From assembly GCF_900182735.1 (NCBI RefSeq), contig NZ_FXTU01000002.1, positions 248,001 to 312,000 of the forward strand: a DNA stretch of 64,000 bases. Reading direction: 5' to 3'. The notes under the pieces are model-generated. The model ran no database searches. It saw nothing but the letters and a program-made list of their open reading frames with translations, and had not been told where the DNA came from. A program made the position numbers and the translations under genes. The stretch is from Laceyella tengchongensis (GTDB lineage: Bacteria > Bacillota > Bacilli > Thermoactinomycetales > Thermoactinomycetaceae). Below are positions 51,223 through 59,051 of this stretch, piece after piece (the first letter of the stretch is position 1; each line of letters starts with the position of its first letter).

Positions 51223-52434
51223 TCACTTTGATTGCCAGACCGTGTTCCGTTCAAACAGGTCAGCCACCTCTTCTAACCTCGCCAACACTTTCCCTTCGGT
51301 CTCCCCGGTCACCACCAACGTCACCGTATAATCCACACTGGTATGCGGCCCATCAAAATATTGGCCCGGCTCCGCCAGCAAACGGTATTCCGTCACCCAA
51401 TCAGGAAGCTCGTCCGCTTTGGGGGCGGAGAGAAAAACCCCTTGCTTCGGCGGGATGCCGATAAAACCAATCTGCGTCTTAGGTCCCCGCCCGCTCCGCA
51501 CTTGCTCGGGCACAGTCACGGCCAATCCGCATTGGGCTTGCACCGCCAGTTTGGTCAGATCCAAATCAAACGCTTGGCGGTATTCTTCACAAATGCGGGA
51601 ACCTCCGGTCCGGCAAGCGATTTCACATAATATCAACTCATCCTCGGGGGTGTGGAACACCTCCGCGTGAAACGTGGTGTATTGCGGCGTGGGCAAGATA
51701 TGAAGCACGTTCGTAACATAACGCTGCAAACGGGGCGTAAGCGGATTTTCTGGCTCCAGCAGATAGCTACCGAGATATTTCCCTTCCTGAAATGCGAGAC
51801 AGTTGTTCAAGTATTTGGAAGGCCAACAGAGCTCAATCACTCCATCAAGCACAACACCATCAATGTGGTACATTTCACCTTCGATAAACTTCTCCACTTC
51901 CAAATGAGGGGTTAATCCCTCTGTTAAATAGGCGATGGTGTCTTCGTCGTCATGCAAAATCGTTGTATTTCGAGAGCCCATGCCATCGACTGGCTTCACC
52001 ACGACGGGATATCCCTCTGCTTCGATAAAACGAACCAAATCGATCACCGAAGTAATTTCAGCAAACGGGGGAACCTTTACATTGGCCGCTTTGAGTAACG
52101 TCTTCATCTTCACCTTGTCACGAAAAGCGATCGCGCTCTCTAACGACTGGCCTTCGATCCCCAAATGCTCCCTAAGTCTTGCCGCGCGCAAAATATCCCG
52201 CTCAGCAGTAGCAACAATCCGGCGAAATGGGTTCTTTTTCGCCATCTGTAAAGCGACAAATTCAACCGCATTGTTATAGTCATAATTTTCAAAAGATAAG
52301 GCGCGCGCTTTCGCCTGAAACGCCGGCGCCAATTTTTGTTCCGTCAGGATCACCAACGGTTCGTTCAAGTCCTCCAGCCATTTGTCATAGGGTACATCAT
52401 AATAAGGCAAGCGATTGAAAATTAAGATGCTCAA
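51223..52434 (-). CDS. ATP-grasp carboxylate-amine/thiol ligase
   Basis: 403-residue stand-alone ATP-grasp enzyme of unknown substrate. An N-terminal Rossmann-like part (ILIFNRLPYYDVPYDKWLEDL) is followed by the ATP-grasp fold: VVVKPVDGMGSRNT glycine loop (~150), EKFIEGEMYHIDGVV, and the metal site CEIACRTGGSR. Such enzymes ligate amino acids or peptides (BacD-, CarnS- and dapdiamide-type) or make other small amides. The start is TTG 52434, read with AAAGGGG ten bases upstream; the frame continues open to 52566, but that part overlaps the structured leader and lacks a ribosome site. Confidence 0.8.
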   Translation of the reverse strand: MSILIFNRLPYYDVPYDKWLEDLNEPLVILTEQKLAPAFQAKARALSFENYDYNNAVEFVALQMAKKNPFRRIVATAERDILRAARLREHLGIEGQSLESAIAFRDKVKMKTLLKAANVKVPPFAEITSVIDLVRFIEAEGYPVVVKPVDGMGSRNTTILHDDEDTIAYLTEGLTPHLEVEKFIEGEMYHIDGVVLDGVIELCWPSKYLNNCLAFQEGKYLGSYLLEPENPLTPRLQRYVTNVLHILPTPQYTTFHAEVFHTPEDELILCEIACRTGGSRICEEYRQAFDLDLTKLAVQAQCGLAVTVPEQVRSGRGPKTQIGFIGIPPKQGVFLSAPKADELPDWVTEYRLLAEPGQYFDGPHTSVDYTVTLVVTGETEGKVLARLEEVADLFERNTVWQSK

Positions 52435-52824
52435 CCCAAACGTTCCCCTTTCAATCCAAGATGTGTGAACACACCGAGCTTGCCCAGCGAGCAAGCTCGA
52501 ACTTGTTGACAAAGTGGCCCGGAGCTGATTTTTGAGCCTGCGTTCCGTGGTTTGCTTAAGCGACAAGCGACTCCGCTTTCAAAAATCTCGCTCCTGCAGG
52601 GGCTCGTCTACACTGAGCTGGCTGACAAGCTAGCTCTTCCTCACCGCAAAACAGACTCATCGCTGAACCGAGTATTCACATCATAATTGCTGGAGATGAC
52701 ACGACGGACGCACGCTATTTCCCGTAGGGTGGGCATACCTCTGGCGGAAATCTGAAGACGTTGGTCTAACCTTAAGAAGAATAGGTTAAACCGTTGGCAC
52801 ATCATGTCCAATCAGCAGGGGTTC
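52435..52824 (-). ncRNA. ~390-nt hairpin-rich leader of the ATP-grasp gene
   Basis: Between the promoter and the start codon the minus strand folds into several local stems: GGTTTAACC/GGTTAGACC (52753-52791), ATTTCCG/CGGGAAAT (~52716-52752), GAGCCCC-TGCAG-GAGCGAG (~52588-52606), GAGCTTGC/GCAAGCTC (perfect 8 bp, 52478-52500). No open frame with coding character fills it. It may be a regulatory leader or a separate RNA; no known riboswitch core was recognised. Confidence 0.45.
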
Positions 52825-52830
52825 TTTTTA

Positions 52831-52859
52831 ATATTAGAGAAAACATAATATTTTGTCAA
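52831..52859 (-). promoter_or_regulatory. promoter upstream of the ATP-grasp leader
   Basis: TTGACA (perfect), 17 bases, TAATAT on the minus strand, in the AT-rich gap after the 49-aa gene. Confidence 0.6.
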
Positions 52860-52910
52860 TCCATTTATTAACTTAGCTATCCGCTCCCCCGTAACGGCAG
52901 GAGCGGTCAA

Positions 52911-53060
52911 TCATGATGACGTCGGCTCCTCATCCTGCACTTCCGCCACCAGATGCGCGGGAATGCGAATATCCTGACACTCTTCTTCCATCCGCGGCGA
53001 GCATTTCGCCTGTTCCTCAATCTGTCCTTCCAATCTGCTTTGCTGTTGATTGTTGTTCAT
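52911..53060 (-). CDS. acidic 49-aa peptide, unrecognised
   Basis: Starts at ATG 53060 with AAAGGAGG five bases upstream, one of the strongest ribosome sites in the window. Composition: Q/N-rich N-terminus (MNNNQQQSRLEG), two cysteines, many glutamates, ending EVQDEEPTSS. No signal peptide or membrane helix. Possibilities are a small regulatory or spore protein, or a precursor peptide for the adjacent ATP-grasp enzyme; the last is speculation. A hairpin CCGCTCC/GGAGCGG (52881-52906) without T-run follows the stop. Confidence 0.65.
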   Translation of the reverse strand: MNNNQQQSRLEGQIEEQAKCSPRMEEECQDIRIPAHLVAEVQDEEPTSS

Positions 53061-53062
53061 GG

Positions 53063-53138
53063 CAACCTCCTTTTTTGCTTCAGTATGCCCCTCCTCCCCG
53101 CTCATTACGCCGGAAATGACCATTTAAAAAGGAGGTTG
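53063..53138 (-). promoter_or_regulatory. anti-Shine-Dalgarno pairing before the 49-aa gene
   Basis: A perfect 13-bp inverted repeat: CAACCTCCTTTTT in the mRNA at 53138-53126 can pair with the ribosome site AAAAAGGAGGTTG at 53075-53063, leaving a 50-base loop. This would hide the ribosome site. Confidence 0.5.
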
Positions 53139-53386
53139 TCTCTACATGCCTTAGCTCCGCTTCACCAAGGTGAGGCTACGCGTCCGCTCCATCACATGGA
53201 AAAATTTTTGGTGAATCCCCAGCAAAACAGCTAGAATTCTAGTCGTTCTAGTTTGCTTCCCCTTGCAGGAGAAGGACGCTTTGTGCGTGGCATCTCCAGA
53301 ATCAGATCAGACATGATGAATTCTCACGATTTTATTAATGTTTTAACCATTTTTCGACCACTTTACCAACTCATATAAAAAGCGAA
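53139..53386. other. non-coding region with inverted repeats
   Basis: No gene supported. Short repeats are dense: CTAGAATTCTAG (53231-53242), TCACCAAGGTGA (53162-53173), CTAGAATTC and CTAG/AACTAG pairs, CATGG/CCATG. A minus-strand frame of 27 codons (start 53315) lacks a clear ribosome site. The block could be the 5' leader of the 49-aa gene or a decayed element. Confidence 0.4.
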
Positions 53387-53415
53387 TTGTTCTTCTATTT
53401 GCAAATTTATATAAT
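53387..53415 (+). promoter_or_regulatory. predicted promoter of the class V aminotransferase
   Basis: TTGTTC, 17 bases, TATAAT, 44 bases before the start codon. Confidence 0.55.
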
Positions 53416-53458
53416 ATAAACAACGAATTTCAAGTTATATAAAAAGGATGATGCCCGA

Positions 53459-54664
53459 ATGCCAACCCGTTGGCCACACTTCCAAGACCTATGCCCCCCT
53501 TTGGGTGACAGCCTCTACTTTAACATAGGAACATGCGTACCGCTTTTGGAACCGATACATGAAGCGATCACCCAAGCTAACCATTCCCTTCAATCCCCAT
53601 CTCCCAAGCCATGGTTGGTTACCGAATCAGTCTCTATGGAAGCCCGCCGGAAACTGGCATCTCTGTTAGGGGCCCACCCTAGCGAAATCTCGCTGACGGA
53701 AAACGGCACGTTCAGCATGAATGCCATCATCGCCGGCATCCCTTGGCAAGAGGGAGATGGAATGATCGTCACCGCACACGAACATGTCAGCAGTCTCGTG
53801 CCATGCTTCAACATCGCAAAACGGTACGGTCTCTTTGTCACCCTTGTCGATCCCGAAGGCAAAACAGATGAAGAGCTGATCGACGCATTAGCAAATGCCA
53901 TCGATCAACGCACACGCCTGATCGTCGCAAGCCACGTCACCTGGAACACGGGTCGCATCCTGCCTGTCGCTGACATTTGCCGACTAGCCCGGGACCACCG
54001 CATGCTCACCCTTATCGACGGAGCGCAAAGCGCCGGAAACGTAAATGTCGATGTCAAAGCCATCGGTTGCGATGCGTATGCTCTCTCCGGCCACAAGTGG
54101 TTGCTGGGTCCCACCGGCACCGGGGCTTGCTATATCACCGCCAAGCTCATTGAGCAACTATGGCCCCTTGCAGCAGGCTATCAATCCATCACCGGCTTTT
54201 CCCTTAACGGGCAGATAGACTGGAAGATGGATTCACAAAAAATGGAAGGCTCTACAAAAAACATTGCCTTGGTAGCCGGACTCACCCGCGGCTTAGAACT
54301 CTTGGAGCAATACCAGCTTCCCGCGATCACCTCGCGGATCCATCATTTGGCCGCCTGGTTCAAACAGCAGCTTCTGCTTCTGCCGGGTGTCACTCTGTTC
54401 ACCGACCTCGCCTTTCCCGCTTCCGGTTTGGTATGCTTCCGTATAGAAGGCCTTGCCCACGAGGAAATCGTGGACTACTGTCTGCGGCACCATCTATACA
54501 TTCGCCATCTGCCGCGCCCGGAAGGCATCCGCTTTTCCATCCATGCCTTCCATTCCCACACAGAATTGATCCGCGCCCTCGTGATCCTTGAAGCTGCGAT
54601 TCACCACGCCCGCAAGCAGGGAAGACATTCCACCTCCACCCTCGTCGCCTCGCACCGTGAATAA
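53459..54664 (+). CDS. class V aminotransferase / cysteine desulfurase-like PLP enzyme
   Basis: 401 residues of PLP fold type I. PLP lysine in SGHKWLLGPTG (~residue 222), aspartate and histidine in LIDGAQSAGN (~190), GTFSMNAII in the phosphate-binding region. Similarity is to isopenicillin N epimerase-like and Csd-type enzymes. The active-site cysteine loop of true NifS/SufS desulfurases is not evident in the C-terminal part, so epimerase, lyase or transaminase activity is as likely. AAAGGA lies ten bases before the ATG. Transcribed away from the ATP-grasp gene. Confidence 0.82.
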   Translation: MPTRWPHFQDLCPPLGDSLYFNIGTCVPLLEPIHEAITQANHSLQSPSPKPWLVTESVSMEARRKLASLLGAHPSEISLTENGTFSMNAIIAGIPWQEGDGMIVTAHEHVSSLVPCFNIAKRYGLFVTLVDPEGKTDEELIDALANAIDQRTRLIVASHVTWNTGRILPVADICRLARDHRMLTLIDGAQSAGNVNVDVKAIGCDAYALSGHKWLLGPTGTGACYITAKLIEQLWPLAAGYQSITGFSLNGQIDWKMDSQKMEGSTKNIALVAGLTRGLELLEQYQLPAITSRIHHLAAWFKQQLLLLPGVTLFTDLAFPASGLVCFRIEGLAHEEIVDYCLRHHLYIRHLPRPEGIRFSIHAFHSHTELIRALVILEAAIHHARKQGRHSTSTLVASHRE

Positions 54665-54884
54665 GAAGAGCGTCCACCATCACAAACACCAGCGCATCTG
54701 CATGCATATCAGCGAAAACGCCAACTTTCCAATCACCTTTACTTTCATTCGCCCTCAGGGGTGCTGGGCATGGATGATGCCATCATGTATTTATTTCCTA
54801 TTTATGAGCAAATAAGTATCAATAATTTATGCATTCCTCAATTAAAAACTGTAACATATTGAATAAATATGTTATACTTAATAG

Positions 54885-55001
54885 CGTTCGAGGATAGCAC
54901 TGTCTCGCTTATCTTCGAATCCCCACAATGAATGGTTTACTTAACTCTTCCTCGTCTCCGTCGATCCATTCTAGCGCACCCCCTCGGCGGAGACCTTTTT
55001 T
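54885..55001 (+). ncRNA. candidate small RNA, ~117 nt
   Basis: After a TATACT -10 (54873-54878), a first stem TTCGAGGATAGC with GCTTATCTTCGAA (54887-54919) is followed by ~34 unpaired bases and an intrinsic terminator GTCTCCGTCGA/TCGGCGGAGAC (54954-54994) ending in six T. No open frame, and no plus-strand gene follows for >2 kb, so a stand-alone RNA is more likely than a leader. The -35 is poor. Confidence 0.5.
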
Positions 55002-55144
55002 GTGCCTTTAGCCCACACCATACATATGCTTACTGTCGTCTTTATCTCTTCTTTCACTTCATCACTTCAAAACAGAATTTGAGTATTTTTATCAAAAGTG
55101 CGCAGTAGCCTAGAAAAGATATATACCTTTATTTCAGTATCTGT

Positions 55145-55327
55145 TCAAATCTTATTCCCGCGCGCGTTTTTAAATGCAAGGATGGTTGCGATAACAATCA
55201 AGATAAAAGAAATCAACACACCTACTGTAATCGAATATTGAACATAAGGCTCTAATCCCTAGCCTATCATTAAGAAAAAGACAGCCGCTAGTGTTAAATA
55301 AACAACCTTCGGATCTCCATTTAGCAT
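55145..55327 (-). pseudogene. small two-helix membrane protein interrupted by TAG
   Basis: AGGAGG seven bases before ATG 55327 opens a 60-codon frame: MLNGDPKVVYLTLAAVFFLM, then a TAG at codon 23 (55259-55261), then a second hydrophobic helix (VGVLISFILIVIATILAF) and a basic tail to TGA at 55145. Both halves look like one protein; a single base (TGG to TAG) would explain the stop. Either a fresh pseudogene, a sequence error or read-through. A TATAAT with an ATACT/AGTAT repeat lies upstream (~55350-55385). Confidence 0.6.
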
Positions 55328-55566
55328 TTTGGCACCTCCTATTTTGCAAAGCAGTTATTATAATCAGCATATACTAAGGAGTATGATTTATATATGCACA
55401 ATACAGGATGCAATCAGAGATTGTCGAACTCCATATCCCTCCAATAACTACATACATCCTTTTCTATAATTCATTGTTTTATATGGATAATAAATTCATC
55501 CAATATTTATTAACTCTCTCTTCAACGAAGTCACCATAAAGAAACGCGATTTACTCCTCTACCAAA

Positions 55567-55596
55567 CAAAAAACCCTTGCACATATGCAAGGGTTT
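55567..55596 (-). terminator. terminator of the tRNA operon
   Basis: Perfect stem AAACCCTTGCA/TGCAAGGGTTT with a 4-base loop and T-run on the minus strand. Confidence 0.85.
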
Positions 55597-55600
55597 TGGT

Positions 55601-55675
55601 TGGTGGGCAGTATAGGAATCGAACCTACGACCTCTTCCGTGTCAAGGAAGCGCTCTCCCTCTGAGCTAACTGCCC
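55601..55675 (-). tRNA. tRNA-Val (GAC)
   Basis: 75 bases with encoded CCA. Acceptor GGGCAG/CTGCCC, anticodon stem CTTCC/GGAAG with loop TTGACAC, and T-loop GTTCGATTC. Last of four tRNAs. Confidence 0.95.
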
Positions 55676-55704
55676 AAGTGAAAATATGTAGTTTTTAGAT
55701 AAGT

Positions 55705-55780
55705 TGGTGGGCCCAACAGGACTCGAACCTGTGACCGATCGGTTATGAGCCGACTGCTCTACCAACTGAGCTATAGGCCC
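55705..55780 (-). tRNA. tRNA with anticodon CAT (elongator Met or lysidine Ile2)
   Basis: 76 bases with encoded CCA, acceptor GGGCCTA, anticodon stem GTCGG/CCGAT with loop CTCATAA. Stem details resemble Ile2 tRNAs read by TilS, but Met cannot be excluded by eye. Confidence 0.9.
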
Positions 55781-55792
55781 ATGATGGTGAAG

Positions 55793-55869
55793 TGGCGGAG
55801 CTGACGGGATTCGAACCCGCGATCTCCTGCGTGACAGGCAGGCATGTTAGGCCTCTACACCACAGCTCC
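55793..55869 (-). tRNA. tRNA-Asp (GTC)
   Basis: 77 bases, acceptor GGAGCTG/CAGCTCC, discriminator G, anticodon stem CCTGC/GCAGG with loop CTGTCAC, encoded CCA. Confidence 0.95.
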
Positions 55870-55873
55870 AAGT

Positions 55874-55950
<77 letters not shown>

Positions 55951-56024
55951 ATATCAATTGTTTTAATCACCATCAGCGACATTTATTAATGTACATCAAT
56001 TTCTTCAAAAGTGCAAGGCCTTTT

Positions 56025-56204
56025 TTAAGATTTTTTATCCCAAATATAACGAACTCCATAACGCCCTTTTTTGGAGCGAAACACCTCCACTCGCTCCGGG
56101 CTATCATAACCGTACAGCCACCAGTCCTCTTGCATTCGTGCTGCCAAACACCGCGCTTGAAAGCGGCTGTCATATAATTTGGCCCAATATACCCATTGCA
56201 TCAT
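56025..56204 (-). CDS. small protein, 59 aa, unrecognised
   Basis: Short frame with a strong ribosome site AAAGGAGG five bases before ATG 56204 (second ATG directly after). The product opens MMQWVYWAKLYDSRFQARCL and is rich in W, Y and R, ending RYIWDKKS. No helix, signal or metal motif. The stop is about 75 bases upstream of the first tRNA, so the tRNA operon might be transcribed with it; no terminator separates them. Confidence 0.7.
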   Translation of the reverse strand: MMQWVYWAKLYDSRFQARCLAARMQEDWWLYGYDSPERVEVFRSKKGRYGVRYIWDKKS

Positions 56205-56390
56205 GCTTTCCTCCTTTCATCTCTTATTTTTCACTGTTTTCCATTTTTCATGCCTAAGGGCGCATGCACATTTTCCGTTTCGTCCAGAGCGGGCAGCCCC
56301 TTTCCGCATATGCTATATTAACCCAAGCAACCTTGTCGGGCTTAACTGTTCACGAGCCGACCAATATTCCCTCCTCACGGCCAAATGGTA

Positions 56391-56418
56391 AAGCCGTTGT
56401 CGATTGTGACAACGGCTT
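56391..56418 (-). terminator. hairpin after yutG
   Basis: Perfect 11-bp stem AAGCCGTTGTC/GACAACGGCTT with a 6-base loop and a weak T-run on the minus strand. Between it and the 59-aa gene (56205-56390) nothing else is seen. Confidence 0.7.
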
Positions 56419-56446
56419 ATTTGCATCTATAGGCCTGCTACTTGCT

Positions 56447-56974
56447 TTAGCCATCCAGCTGTTGGGCTGAAGCCCGCTCTTCCTCATCGCGCAGACGGTG
56501 AGCCAAACGCCCTGAAGCTGCAGCCGCGACGCTGGCGACCAAATCATCCATAAACGTCTGCACCCGCCCACCTTTTTTGGTGTCCAACTCGCGAATGAGC
56601 CCAATTTTATGCTTGTCCAAGTGACCGAAGGTAGTGACGGCAATGCTCCCATAGCCCAAAACGGAGCCCAAGGCCAATGTTTCATCACAACCAAACAGCC
56701 CTTCATCCCCTTTGACAAGGGATAAGAGCGGTTCAGACAATATATTCTGCTCCGCCAAGCGGTCCAACTCGACTCCTACTAGAATGGCGTGTTGCAATTC
56801 CCTTTTATTCAGCACGGCCAGCACGCTGTCGACGCACTGCTCCATGGTTAGATTCGGGTTATAAGGGCTCTGCATTTCGTGAACAATTTCAGCAATTGCT
56901 TCGATACTGACTCCGCGGTCTTCCAGGCTTTTCATCACTGTACGTTTCACTTCACTGCTGTGTACTCTTCTCAT
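56447..56974 (-). CDS. yutG: phosphatidylglycerophosphatase A-like protein, YutG
   Basis: 175-residue PgpA-domain protein: helix-rich, with ERGVSIEAIAEIVHEMQ near the start, DETLALGSVLGYGSI (~90) and TFMDDLVASVAAAASGRLAHR near the end. Unlike E. coli PgpA it lacks membrane helices, as in the Bacillus YutG branch. Dephosphorylation of phosphatidylglycerophosphate is possible but not certain. Start at 56974 follows GGGAGGG. Confidence 0.82.
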   Translation of the reverse strand: MRRVHSSEVKRTVMKSLEDRGVSIEAIAEIVHEMQSPYNPNLTMEQCVDSVLAVLNKRELQHAILVGVELDRLAEQNILSEPLLSLVKGDEGLFGCDETLALGSVLGYGSIAVTTFGHLDKHKIGLIRELDTKKGGRVQTFMDDLVASVAAAASGRLAHRLRDEEERASAQQLDG

Positions 56975-57094
56975 TTGTTTCCCTCCCATAAGCCATCTTA
57001 CCATAATCAATTGCCCACAAAAGATGCGTGAACCAAAATTTAAAGATATAATATAAGAAATGCGCCATTTTTCTGTTCAAGGAGGGAATGTGTT

Positions 57095-57604
57095 ATGTTT
57101 TTCGGCATTGCTGTTTTTCCACAAAAACACGTACAAGACCTTGTCAATTCCTATAGAAAGCGGTACGACCCGCATTACAGCCTCATTCCACCCCATATCA
57201 CGTTGCGGGAAAAGTTCGAACTGCCTGATGAAAAAGTGGAAGACGCGGTCCAGAGATTAGAAGAAATCGCCAAGCAAAACAAGCCCTTCACCATCCAGTT
57301 CCACAAAGTGAGCCATTTCTATCCTACCAGCCATACCATCTATCTGGCGATCAAAGACAGCAAACCTTTGGAAACGTTGCACAACCAGATCAGTGCTTCG
57401 CTGGATCCCATTCCAATGCCTTATGATTACATCCCACATCTCACCATTGGGCAGAAAATGTCGGAAGAAGAGCTACATGATGTGTATGGCACCCTACGGT
57501 TGAGACAATTTGAATTGGAATCGAAAATCGACCGTTTCCACCTTATGTACCAGCTGGAAAACGGCTCTTGGAGCATTCATCAAACATTCCTGTTGAAAAA
57601 ATGA
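57095..57604 (+). CDS. yjcG: 2H phosphoesterase, YjcG-like
   Basis: 169-residue 2'-5' RNA ligase-superfamily protein with the two catalytic histidine motifs PHITLREKF (~33) and PHLTIGQKM (~107). The substrate is a cyclic phosphate or RNA end of unknown identity. AAGGAGGG lies before the ATG. It pairs with the acetyltransferase yjcF downstream, as in B. subtilis. Confidence 0.9.
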   Translation: MFFGIAVFPQKHVQDLVNSYRKRYDPHYSLIPPHITLREKFELPDEKVEDAVQRLEEIAKQNKPFTIQFHKVSHFYPTSHTIYLAIKDSKPLETLHNQISASLDPIPMPYDYIPHLTIGQKMSEEELHDVYGTLRLRQFELESKIDRFHLMYQLENGSWSIHQTFLLKK

Positions 57605-57628
57605 TCTGATCCGAAAGGATGTCGTCCT

Positions 57629-58063
57629 ATGGCCGTCACCGTCATCATCGCTCAAACACCGACGGAAAGGGAATGGGCTTTTGCCATTCGCCGCCAGGTG
57701 TTCGTGCTAGAGCAAAAAGTACCTGAAACGCGGGAATCAGATGAATATGATGAGCGATCGTTGCATTTTGTGGCGCTTGAGGACGGGCAACCGGTGGGTG
57801 CTTGCCGGATGCGGTGGGTTAACCCTAACGTGGCCAAAGCTGAACGGGTCGCTGTGCTACCATCCAAACGCCACAGCGGCGCCGGGCGCCTCTTGATGGA
57901 AGCGTTAGAAGCCCAAGCCCGCCAAGAACAGGCCCACGCGATCGTCCTCCACGCCCAAATGCCGGTGATCCCGTTTTATGAGAAGCTGGGCTATCACGTC
58001 ATGGATGAGCCGTTTGTTGATGCGGGTATCCCGCACGTGTCGATGAAGAAGAAGCTGATTTAA
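57629..58063 (+). CDS. yjcF: GNAT N-acetyltransferase, YjcF-like
   Basis: 144-residue acetyltransferase. Acetyl-CoA binding region is RVAVLPSKRHSGAGRLLMEAL (starting ~72), with FYEKLGYHV near the C-terminus and VPETRESDEYDERSLHFVA typical of the ElaA/YjcF group. Substrate unknown. Starts 24 bases after yjcG; its stop overlaps the convergent PHP gene by 4 bp. Confidence 0.88.
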   Translation: MAVTVIIAQTPTEREWAFAIRRQVFVLEQKVPETRESDEYDERSLHFVALEDGQPVGACRMRWVNPNVAKAERVAVLPSKRHSGAGRLLMEALEAQARQEQAHAIVLHAQMPVIPFYEKLGYHVMDEPFVDAGIPHVSMKKKLI

Positions 58064-58881
58064 AGCTTGGTCAAAATCCCTTCATCCACCGTGCATGTGC
58101 CAAGCATCGCATGGTACATCGAGCCGTGCCGTTCCCCATGAAAATCCGATCCGGCCGTCTCGAAAAGCCCAAATGTTTTTGCCATTTCGGCATACCGCTG
58201 TTTGGCTTCATCCGTGTGATCTGGATGGTTCACTTCAATGCCGTCCAATCCATTTTCCACCAACAAAGGAATTAAGTCGTCTTGCTCATACAATCCGGGA
58301 TGAGCGATGACGGCCTTCCCTTTGCTTTGGTGGATCAATTGGATCGCTTCGATCGGGCTGATGCGCGGCGGCGTTACATAAGCTTGCCCATCCCGCCCTA
58401 AATATCGGTCAAACGCTTCATCCATTGATTGTACAATCCCTTTGTCAATCAACACCTCAGCAATATGCGGCCGCCCCACATTGTCAGCTTGGCCCTCCCC
58501 TTTCTTCTTGGCCATGACTTCCTCCATGGTCACTTCAATCCCCAACTCATTTAATTTTTCGATCATCATGCGATTGCGCGTCTGTCGCACCTCACGTTGC
58601 CGCTTCAACTTTTCAAGTAAAGACGGGTCGCGATAATCGATATGTAATCCCAACATATGAATCTCTTTCCCTTGCCACAACGTGCTGATTTCAACTCCCG
58701 GGACTACATGGACACCCCATTCGCGTCCTGCAGATAACGCCTCTTCTATTCCGCTGACCGAGTCGTGGTCAGTGATCGCCAAGCCGGCAAGCCCCACTTC
58801 CTTAGCCAATTTCACCACTTCGGAGGGAGAAAATAATCCGTCCGATCCCGTCGAATGTACATGCAAATCTACACGTCCCAC
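58060..58881 (-). CDS. PHP-domain phosphoesterase (RNase AM/YciV-like)
   Basis: 273-residue PHP metallophosphoesterase with the metal-binding motifs VDLHVHSTGSDG, AITDHDSVSG, PGVEIST, VIAHPGLY and SDFHGE. The closest known types are E. coli RNase AM (YciV, a 5'-3' exonuclease) and 3',5'-nucleoside bisphosphate phosphatases. Start is GTG 58881 with AGGAGG eight bases upstream. Confidence 0.88.
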   Translation of the reverse strand: MGRVDLHVHSTGSDGLFSPSEVVKLAKEVGLAGLAITDHDSVSGIEEALSAGREWGVHVVPGVEISTLWQGKEIHMLGLHIDYRDPSLLEKLKRQREVRQTRNRMMIEKLNELGIEVTMEEVMAKKKGEGQADNVGRPHIAEVLIDKGIVQSMDEAFDRYLGRDGQAYVTPPRISPIEAIQLIHQSKGKAVIAHPGLYEQDDLIPLLVENGLDGIEVNHPDHTDEAKQRYAEMAKTFGLFETAGSDFHGERHGSMYHAMLGTCTVDEGILTKL

Positions 58882-59051
58882 GCTTCATTCCTCCTGTCAA
58901 ACAATGTGTTCATTCTTTCCGACTTGTTGGGCTGATGCGCCACCTTACCCATTTCATTGTACCGCACCATGCGGAAATTTCCCAAAAAAAGAGGATTACA
59001 TATCTCTTGACGAGGGTAATAAAGCGGTTACAACGGCAAGGAGGGATTTTT

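Noticed and set aside
52435..52566. N-terminal extension of the ATP-grasp protein to 52566
   Set aside because: The family begins at ILIFNRLPYY; the extension has no ribosome site, is low in coding character and overlaps the leader stems.
52720..52750. T-box-like sequence GTAGGGTGG followed by GGCGG on the plus strand
   Set aside because: Spacing and the NCCA-binding loop do not match the T-box core, and no plus-strand gene follows at the right distance.
54665..54884. Short frames after the class V aminotransferase
   Set aside because: No ribosome sites, no similarity, and they overlap the small-RNA promoter region.
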